Shown here piece after piece: positions 5,273 to 10,295 of a DNA stretch of 10,295 nt (its first letter is position 1; each line of letters begins with the position of its first letter). The stretch is from Bacteroidales bacterium UBA1253 (GTDB lineage: Bacteria; Bacteroidota; Bacteroidia; Bacteroidales; Paludibacteraceae), in the NCBI GenBank assembly GCA_002308815.1, contig DBVX01000034.1:4484-14778 (forward strand). The letters run 5' to 3'. Below the pieces are notes generated by a model. That model had not been told where the DNA came from. It saw only the letters and a program-made list of their open reading frames with translations, and searched no databases. The position numbers were made by a program, and so were the translations under genes.

Positions 5273-6136
5273 ATGAATATAGCCATCTTCGGAAACGCGA
5301 TGAAGCAGCAGACGCTCAATGAGGTGCAGCATCTCATCGAGTATATGTCCGCCCATCAGATACATATCTATCTTTCGCAGGAACTCCGTCAAGAACTTAA
5401 CCTGCGCGACTATGAGGTCTATCCCCGCGAAGGGAAGGCGGGTCTTACAGACAGCGACCCTGTGGATTTCGCCTTGTCGGTAGGCGGTGACGGCACATTC
5501 CTGACCACTGCCGCCGCTGTAGGAAACAAGAACGTCCCCATACTGGGCATCAACTGCGGTCATCTGGGATTTCTGGCGGAAGTGAAGACGCAGGATGTGG
5601 ACTTTATCATGGACCGACTATTAGAAGGAGACTACACGGTGGAGCAGCGTTCGCTGCTGTCGGTAACCTGCTCGGAAGGAGGACACATACTTGACCCCAA
5701 CGCACTCAACGAGGTCGCCATCCTGAAGCAGGGACTGAGCAGTATGATAACGGTCGATACGCGCCTGAACGGCGAGTTCCTGCACGCCTACGAGGCGGAC
5801 GGACTGATTATCGCCACCTCGACGGGCAGCACGGCATACAATATGAGTGTCGGCGGTCCGCTGATGACCCCGCAGACACCCGCATTCCTTCTCTCGCCGA
5901 TTGCGTCCCACAGCCTGAACGTGCGCCCGCTAGTGGTGCCCGACGACTCAAAGATCGACCTTTCCATCCGCAGCCGCAACGGCAGTTATTTGGTCAGCGT
6001 GGACGGCCGCAGCCAGAGTTTCACCGATGACATAACGCTCCATATCGAGAAGGCGCGTTACACCGTCCGCCTCGTGCAAATCGGCAAGAACGGCTTTATC
6101 CATTCACTCAAGGTCAAACTCAACTGGGGCAGATAA
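5273..6136 (+). CDS. nadK: NAD kinase
   Basis: This 287-residue protein is NAD kinase, which phosphorylates the 2'-OH of NAD+ to make NADP+ in the cytoplasm. The ATP/NAD-kinase signature GGDGTFL lies at 71-77 with the catalytic Asp73. The NE motif (N146, E147) that binds the adenosine ribose is in LNEVAI. The second conserved stretch ADGLIIATSTGSTAYNMSVGGPL (175-197) and the C-terminal VSVDGRSQSF (241-250) complete the fold. Length is normal for the family. It is the first gene of a tight plus-strand cluster with lgt starting only 4 bp after its stop, and it has its own Bacteroidota promoter. Its product feeds the NADP(H) pool that the pnt enzyme reduces, though pnt is separately transcribed on the other strand. 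Confidence 0.96.
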   Translation: MNIAIFGNAMKQQTLNEVQHLIEYMSAHQIHIYLSQELRQELNLRDYEVYPREGKAGLTDSDPVDFALSVGGDGTFLTTAAAVGNKNVPILGINCGHLGFLAEVKTQDVDFIMDRLLEGDYTVEQRSLLSVTCSEGGHILDPNALNEVAILKQGLSSMITVDTRLNGEFLHAYEADGLIIATSTGSTAYNMSVGGPLMTPQTPAFLLSPIASHSLNVRPLVVPDDSKIDLSIRSRNGSYLVSVDGRSQSFTDDITLHIEKARYTVRLVQIGKNGFIHSLKVKLNWGR

Positions 6137-6140
6137 GGAT

Positions 6141-7013
6141 ATGGAACAGTTGCTTGCGTATATAACGTGGGATGTGGATCCCATCCTCCTTCACTTTGGT
6201 AACGGAGGCATCCGTTGGTACGGGCTTCTGTGGGCTGTCGGCATCTATCTGTGCTATATGGTGCAGGTGAAGTTGTACACCCATGAAGGCTGCCCGAAAG
6301 AATGGCCGGATAAAATTTTCATCTGGATGACGCTCGGTGTCATCATAGGTGCCCGCATCGGACACTGCTGGTTCTACGAATGGCACTATACCAATGACCC
6401 TATCCAACTTTTTGCATGGAATCTACACTACCGCAATCCGTACATAGAGCATCCCTTTGAACTGCTCAAGATATGGGAGGGTGGACTGAGCAGTCACGGC
6501 GGAGGCATCGGACTCGTCGTCGCCGCATGGGGACTGAACAAGGTGCATTTCTCCAAGGACAAGAAATTCCAAACCTCCCTCGTCTGGATTTTCGACCGGT
6601 TGTCCATAGGCATATGCGTCACAGCCACTTGTATCCGTCTGGGAAATCTGATGAACTCGGAGATTTACGGCGGTCCGACCGATTTCCCGTGGGGATTTGT
6701 CTTCGTCAGGGACGGGCAGACGGTACCCTGCCATCCGACACAGATTTACGAGATGCTTTACTGCATTACAGCCTTTGTTGTCACGTGGCTGATGTATTGG
6801 AAGGGGCAATGCTACAAACGCAGAGGTCTGATTTTCGGTGTTTTCCTTGAAATCATTTTCGTCACACGTTTCCTTCTTGAGTTCATCAAAAACGATCAGG
6901 AGGCTTTTGAGGCAAATATGACCCTCAATATGGGGCAGTTGCTCAGCATACCTTTCATTATATGGGGAATCTATTTAATCATTCACGCATGCAGACAAAA
7001 TTCTGTTTCCTGA
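6141..7013 (+). CDS. lgt: Prolipoprotein diacylglyceryl transferase
   Basis: This 290-residue inner-membrane enzyme transfers diacylglyceryl from phosphatidylglycerol to the lipobox cysteine of prolipoproteins, the first step of lipoprotein maturation. Diagnostic motifs are GARIGH (70-75), WEGGLSSHGGGIG (112-124, with His119 matching the E. coli HGG motif), RLGNLMNSEIYG (166-177) and HPTQIYE (198-204), followed by RFLLEFIKNDQ (243-253), whose Arg corresponds to the conserved E. coli residue needed for activity. Several hydrophobic segments fit the usual seven-helix topology. The AAGGAT overlapping the nadK stop codon may act as its ribosome site, suggesting translational coupling. The last 25 bp overlap the start of the next gene. 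Confidence 0.96.
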   Translation: MEQLLAYITWDVDPILLHFGNGGIRWYGLLWAVGIYLCYMVQVKLYTHEGCPKEWPDKIFIWMTLGVIIGARIGHCWFYEWHYTNDPIQLFAWNLHYRNPYIEHPFELLKIWEGGLSSHGGGIGLVVAAWGLNKVHFSKDKKFQTSLVWIFDRLSIGICVTATCIRLGNLMNSEIYGGPTDFPWGFVFVRDGQTVPCHPTQIYEMLYCITAFVVTWLMYWKGQCYKRRGLIFGVFLEIIFVTRFLLEFIKNDQEAFEANMTLNMGQLLSIPFIIWGIYLIIHACRQNSVS

Positions 7014-8365
7014 TCGCCGCCCTGATATGCGGTGGTCAGTTTCTATTTTCAGCATCCGTTCCTCCAGAAGAAGGTGTCAGGACGGATACTCTTCGTCGTG
7101 ACACGTTAGAGGACAACCTGATCTTGACAATACCCGACTCGCTGTTGAAGATGAAACTTGCAACATCCGAAACAGAAAACCGTCCGGACACAATCAATGA
7201 TAAGATTGAAACGGTGGTTGGATATGACGAGGACGAGGTGCTGCTGCGAATGGTGGCTCAGCAGAGTGAGGATATCCGAATGCGGGACTCGCTTATGAAA
7301 GACTCACTGCTGGAAGGACTCTACAGTCAGGAACGGGAGCTGGAAAACAGACTGAAACTCGTTCGGGACTCCATCTACACCCTTCGCGCTGACGAAATCG
7401 CACAAACAGCGTTTCGCGATTCAATAGCCAAAATCCGGCAAAAACAGGATTCGGTCGCGAAGCTGATGACCCAGGAAAAACATCTCGGACAGATAACCGT
7501 CACTCGGTCCCTGATCAAGGATACCGAAGAGGATCTGCAGGAGATGAGGCGCAACCGCAAGAACATCTACAGTCCGTGGCGGATGGACGGACTTGTGCAG
7601 GCACAAGTGGCACAAAGTTATATCTCAAAGAACTGGTACCAAGGAGGCAACGAACTGAACTTGAACGTATTGTCCATATTGAAAGGAAACATCAACTACT
7701 CGAAGAACAACCTTATATGGGAGAATCTCGGCGAATGGCGCACCGGATTCGCCAACACGCCGAGTGACACACTGCGCAAGTTCAACGTCAATGACGATCT
7801 TTTCCGTATTTACTCCAAACTGGGCTACCAGATAGCCAAGAATCTGTACATCTCCTCATCTGTGGATTTCAAGACAACGGTCTGGAATATGTGGAAGCCC
7901 AATACCAGCAAACGCAAGACTGCTTTCTGCACCCCCATACGATTCAATCTGGATTTGGGTCTTGACTACAAACCCGTGGAGAACTTGAGTATCGTGCTGG
8001 CTCCGGCATCGTATAAAATGGTGTATGCGTTGCAGACCGATGCCTCCATACTTGTTACTGACTATGGCATAAAGAAAAAAGATGAAAATATACTGAACGA
8101 TATAGGTAGCAGCCTTCGCATCAAATACAAGTATATGCCGCTCCGGGAGATAGAACTGGAAACAGAGTTCTATCTCTACACCAACTATGAGAAAGTGGAG
8201 ATTGATTGGCAGACAACCTGCAATTTCATTATCAATCGCTTTTTGACCGCCCGTGTCAGCCTGCATCCGCGCTTTGACAATACTTATATAGCCTCCGGCG
8301 AAAAGGAAGCCAAATTGCAGTTCAAGGAGTTGCTTTCCGTAGGTTTCTCGCACACGTTCAGATAA
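6989..8365 (+). CDS. DUF3078 outer-membrane protein with coiled-coil region
   Basis: This 458-residue secreted protein resembles the DUF3078 family of Bacteroidota. Residues 1 to about 22 look like a signal peptide (MQTKFCFLIAALICGGQFLF). Residues about 23-190 are charged and helical, with repeated [RKQ]-D-[ST]-[LIV] units (RDTL, RDSL, KDSL, RDSI twice, QDSV), likely periplasmic. From about 195 the DUF3078-like part begins (KNWYQGGNELNLNVLS, then NNLIWENLGEWRTGF, then KLGYQIAKNLYISSSVDFKT), with alternating strands suggesting a membrane beta-barrel ending GFSHTFR. Function is unknown. I chose the ATG at 6989, which opens the signal peptide; ATG 6962 adds nine residues. It overlaps lgt and precedes fmt by 24 bp, so it is very likely in the same operon. 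Confidence 0.8.
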   Translation: MQTKFCFLIAALICGGQFLFSASVPPEEGVRTDTLRRDTLEDNLILTIPDSLLKMKLATSETENRPDTINDKIETVVGYDEDEVLLRMVAQQSEDIRMRDSLMKDSLLEGLYSQERELENRLKLVRDSIYTLRADEIAQTAFRDSIAKIRQKQDSVAKLMTQEKHLGQITVTRSLIKDTEEDLQEMRRNRKNIYSPWRMDGLVQAQVAQSYISKNWYQGGNELNLNVLSILKGNINYSKNNLIWENLGEWRTGFANTPSDTLRKFNVNDDLFRIYSKLGYQIAKNLYISSSVDFKTTVWNMWKPNTSKRKTAFCTPIRFNLDLGLDYKPVENLSIVLAPASYKMVYALQTDASILVTDYGIKKKDENILNDIGSSLRIKYKYMPLREIELETEFYLYTNYEKVEIDWQTTCNFIINRFLTARVSLHPRFDNTYIASGEKEAKLQFKELLSVGFSHTFR

Positions 8366-8389
8366 TTTAATTCCCGACCAATAAGGATT

Positions 8390-9307
8390 ATGCAATCGGA
8401 TATGAACCGGTCATTCTTGCGCATCGTGTATATGGGTACGCCCGAGTTTGCTGTGGCAGGTCTGCGCGCGCTGGTGGAGTACGGCTGGAATGTGGTGGCG
8501 GTTGTCACGATGCCAGATAAGCCCGCAGGAAGGGGATACAAGTTACAGCAGTCACCTGTCAAACAGTACGCTATGTCAGTCGGGTTGCCCGTCTTGCAGC
8601 CGGAAAGGCTCAAAGACGAGACTTTTCTTTCCGTTCTTCACTCGTACAAAGCGGATCTGCAGATTGTCACCGCCTTTCGGATGCTTCCGGATGTGGTTTG
8701 GAGTATGCCCCGTTTGGGGACTTTCAACCTTCACGCGTCATTGCTGCCGCAGTACAGGGGAGCCGCCCCCATCAACTGGGCGATTATCAATGGCGACAGG
8801 GAAACGGGCTGCACCACGTTCCTGCTGCGGCACGACATAGACACCGGCGACATATTGCTACAGGAGCGCACGCCCATCGGTGAACGGGAGGATGCCGGCT
8901 CGCTCCACGACAGGCTGATGGAGATGAGTGCCGGTCTGACGCTCCGCACCACACAACTGATAGCCGACTGCGATGCGCGGGGCATATATGTCCCGACCAC
9001 GCCACAGGAGATGTCTGACAGCCTTCTTCCTGCTCCCAAGCTGTTCAAGGACAACTGCCGGATTGACTTTTCTCGCAATGCGGATGAGATAGTCAATTTT
9101 GTAAGAGGACTGTCACCCTACCCCGCCGCATGGTGCGACCTGACCCTGCGCGGAAACCTCTATGAGAACGTCAAGGTGTTCCGTGCGGAGAAAGGCGACG
9201 GACCGATAGTTGTACCATGCGCGGACGGAACAGTCAGCATAGCCGAACTGCAACTGCCCGGCAAGAAACGTATGGATGCTGTCAGCCTGCTCAACGGAAT
9301 ACGCTGA
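8390..9307 (+). CDS. fmt: Methionyl-tRNA formyltransferase
   Basis: This 305-residue enzyme formylates Met-tRNAfMet using 10-formyltetrahydrofolate to make the initiator tRNA. The catalytic set seen in E. coli (Asn108, His110, Asp146) appears here as N113, H115 and D151, in FNLHASLLPQYRGAAPINW (112-130) and HDIDTGDIL (148-156). The loop VVTMPDKPAGRG (38-49) and the hinge SPYPAAW (242-248) before the C-terminal tRNA-binding domain are also typical. The protein is somewhat shorter than most family members (about 310-330 aa) and ends abruptly at LLNGIR. The start at 8390 has AAGGATT just upstream; the ATG at 8402 (MNRSFLRIV) is an alternative. Confidence 0.95.
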   Translation: MQSDMNRSFLRIVYMGTPEFAVAGLRALVEYGWNVVAVVTMPDKPAGRGYKLQQSPVKQYAMSVGLPVLQPERLKDETFLSVLHSYKADLQIVTAFRMLPDVVWSMPRLGTFNLHASLLPQYRGAAPINWAIINGDRETGCTTFLLRHDIDTGDILLQERTPIGEREDAGSLHDRLMEMSAGLTLRTTQLIADCDARGIYVPTTPQEMSDSLLPAPKLFKDNCRIDFSRNADEIVNFVRGLSPYPAAWCDLTLRGNLYENVKVFRAEKGDGPIVVPCADGTVSIAELQLPGKKRMDAVSLLNGIR

Positions 9308-9338
9308 TTGGGGCGTCTGTTTGCTTATTGACAGAGAG

Positions 9339-9878
9339 ATGAATCCTACAAAGATAATTGACAAATACTACTGCACGCTGCCCGAACTGCGCGATATTCT
9401 ACTGACACACAGCGGGCAGGTACGCGACCGCGCTTTGCGTATCGTTGATGCCCACCCCGAATGGACGGTGGACAGAGTTTTTATAGCTGAGTCGGCAATG
9501 CTGCACGACATCGGCATTCTGTACTGCAACGCTCCGGGCATATATTGCACGGGCGACCGTCCGTACATCGAGCACGGCTGGCTGGGTGCCGAACTGCTCC
9601 GCCGCGAAGGCTATCCGCGTCACGCACTGGTCGCGGAACGGCATACCGGCGTGGGCATACCGATGGAACAGGTGATCCGCGACAACCTCAATGTGCCGCT
9701 GGCGGATTACTATCCGGTGTCACTTGAGGAGAAAATCATCTGCTATGCAGACAAATTCTACAGCAAGAGCCATTTGGACAGGGAACTGACCAAGGAACAG
9801 GTACGGACCAAACTCTGGCGCTACGGCCACGATGCCATACTGCGTTGGGACAACCTTGTAACCCTGATGGCAGAGTAA
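9339..9878 (+). CDS. HD-domain metal-dependent hydrolase
   Basis: This 179-residue protein belongs to the HD superfamily of metal-dependent phosphohydrolases; its substrate is unknown. The expected metal ligands are visible: H24 (LLTHSGQV), H56-D57 (AMLHDIG), probably H79 (IEHG) and H102 (ERHTG), and D138 (CYADKFYSK). The compact size and motif order match stand-alone HDIG proteins of Bacteroidota rather than multidomain signalling proteins. I start it at MNPTKIIDKY (9339), 31 bp after fmt, preceded by a weak AGAGAG; the upstream ATG at 9276 would overlap fmt and add an unconserved 21-residue leader. It is the last gene of the nadK cluster, 36 bp before a strong terminator. Confidence 0.88.
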   Translation: MNPTKIIDKYYCTLPELRDILLTHSGQVRDRALRIVDAHPEWTVDRVFIAESAMLHDIGILYCNAPGIYCTGDRPYIEHGWLGAELLRREGYPRHALVAERHTGVGIPMEQVIRDNLNVPLADYYPVSLEEKIICYADKFYSKSHLDRELTKEQVRTKLWRYGHDAILRWDNLVTLMAE

Positions 9879-9914
9879 ACCGGCATCAGGATAAGCGCAA
9901 CACTAACACTGCCA

Positions 9915-9956
9915 AAGAGCGGGGCAGTCTGACTGTTATCAGACTGCCCCGCTCTT
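9915..9956. terminator. Bidirectional terminator, 18-bp perfect stem
   Basis: An 18-bp perfect inverted repeat (9915-9932 and 9939-9956) with a 6-nt loop CTGTTA lies between convergent transcription units. The stem is GC-rich at its core (GCGGGGCAGTC) and ends in AA/TT pairs on both flanks, giving a short A/T run for either direction. It should end both the nadK cluster and the rpmG-DUF4295 transcript. Confidence 0.9.
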
Positions 9957-9982
9957 ATAGACGCAGTAAAACTTATCTTTCC

Positions 9983-10135
9983 TTATTTGAAATATGCCAA
10001 CGCTTTCTCGTTTTCCACTATCTCCTCCTGGAACACGTATGCGCCTGTCTTGGGACTTTTAACCATTTTGATGCACTTGGTGTGCAGACGTCCCGAGTTA
10101 CCTGTTTGCAGGGTAGCGACCGCTTTCTTTGCCAT
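9983..10135 (-). CDS. DUF4295 ribosome-associated small protein
   Basis: This 50-residue basic protein reads MAKKAVATLQTGNSG at its start and KMVKSPKTGAYVFQEEIV at 23-40, matching the DUF4295 family found beside rpmB and rpmG in Bacteroidota. I recall this family being described as a Bacteroidota-specific large-subunit ribosomal protein (bL38), but that assignment is from memory. A clear AAAGGA lies 7 nt before the ATG at 10133-10135. It starts 14 bp after the rpmG stop and is surely cotranscribed. In many relatives ftsY follows; here the terminator follows instead. Confidence 0.9.
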   Translation of the reverse strand: MAKKAVATLQTGNSGRLHTKCIKMVKSPKTGAYVFQEEIVENEKALAYFK

Positions 10136-10149
10136 AGTTCAGTCCTTTC

Positions 10150-10295
10150 TTACTTGATTTCCTTGTGAATGGTATACTTCTTAAGGATGGGATTATACTT
10201 CTTGAGTTCAAGACGGTCGGGTGTGTTCTTACGGTTCTTGGTCGTAATGTAACGGGACATACCGGGCATACCGCTTGCTTTCTGTTCGGTGCATT
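10150..10295 (-). CDS. rpmG: 50S ribosomal protein bL33, N-terminus cut by window edge
   Basis: The visible 47 C-terminal residues read [20 protein letters not shown] and continue to [10 protein letters not shown], diagnostic of large-subunit ribosomal protein L33. About 15 N-terminal residues lie beyond the right edge. No CxxC pairs are seen (CTEQ in place of CxxC), so this is the zinc-independent form. rpmB (L28) is the expected gene upstream in Bacteroidota but lies outside the window. It is followed closely by the DUF4295 gene. Confidence 0.95.
   Translation of the reverse strand, partial: CTEQKASGMPGMSRYITTKNRKNTPDRLELKKYNPILKKYTIHKEIK

Noticed and set aside
1..10295. Mobile element, CRISPR array, tRNA/rRNA, toxin-antitoxin or defence system
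   Set aside because: All coding space is filled with housekeeping genes. I saw no transposase or integrase motifs, no regularly spaced repeat-spacer units, no tRNA cloverleaf, and no nuclease or toxin signatures.

Overview
The window reads as ordinary core-genome sequence from a member of the Bacteroidota, most likely order Bacteroidales and possibly Prevotellaceae. The support is: promoter elements of the Bacteroidota type TAnnTTTG ahead of three transcription units, weak or absent Shine-Dalgarno sequences at most starts, a DUF3078 outer-membrane protein, a DUF4295 ribosome-associated small protein next to rpmG, and a split three-subunit proton-pumping transhydrogenase. Nothing here looks like a mobile element, phage, CRISPR array or defence system, and I found no convincing undescribed multi-gene system.

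Layout. Positions 1-4914 hold minus-strand genes. Read in transcription order they are a DUF177/YceD protein and rpmF (L32), then an RluB-family 23S rRNA pseudouridine synthase after a strong stem-loop, then the transhydrogenase genes pntA1, pntA2 and pntB, which have their own promoter. PntB ends just before a hairpin at the left edge. Positions 4915-5272 are a 358-bp divergent intergenic region with a promoter facing each way, a perfect DnaA-box-like 9-mer, repeated 13-mers and short palindromes. Positions 5273-9878 hold a compact plus-strand cluster: nadK, lgt, a DUF3078 outer-membrane protein, fmt and an HD-domain hydrolase. It ends at an 18-bp perfect-stem bidirectional terminator at 9915-9956. 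Converging on that terminator from the right are minus-strand genes for the DUF4295 protein and rpmG (L33), the latter cut by the window edge.

How the genes relate. NadK makes NADP+ and the transhydrogenase sets the NADPH/NADH balance, so both ends of NADP metabolism are present, though in separate transcription units. Ribosome and translation functions recur: L32, L33, DUF4295, YceD-like 23S accumulation protein, RluB-like modification and Fmt. Lgt and the DUF3078 protein serve the cell envelope. This is housekeeping clustering rather than a single pathway.

The most notable points are: a roughly 45-residue leucine-heptad coiled coil inserted between the membrane and NADP(H)-binding domains of PntB; apparent absence of a histidine at both of the usual proton-channel positions of the transhydrogenase; a perfect 22-bp inverted repeat built from heptamer repeats between pntA1 and pntA2; an elaborate two-tier hairpin between rpmF and rluB; and an operator-like repeat array in the divergent intergenic region.
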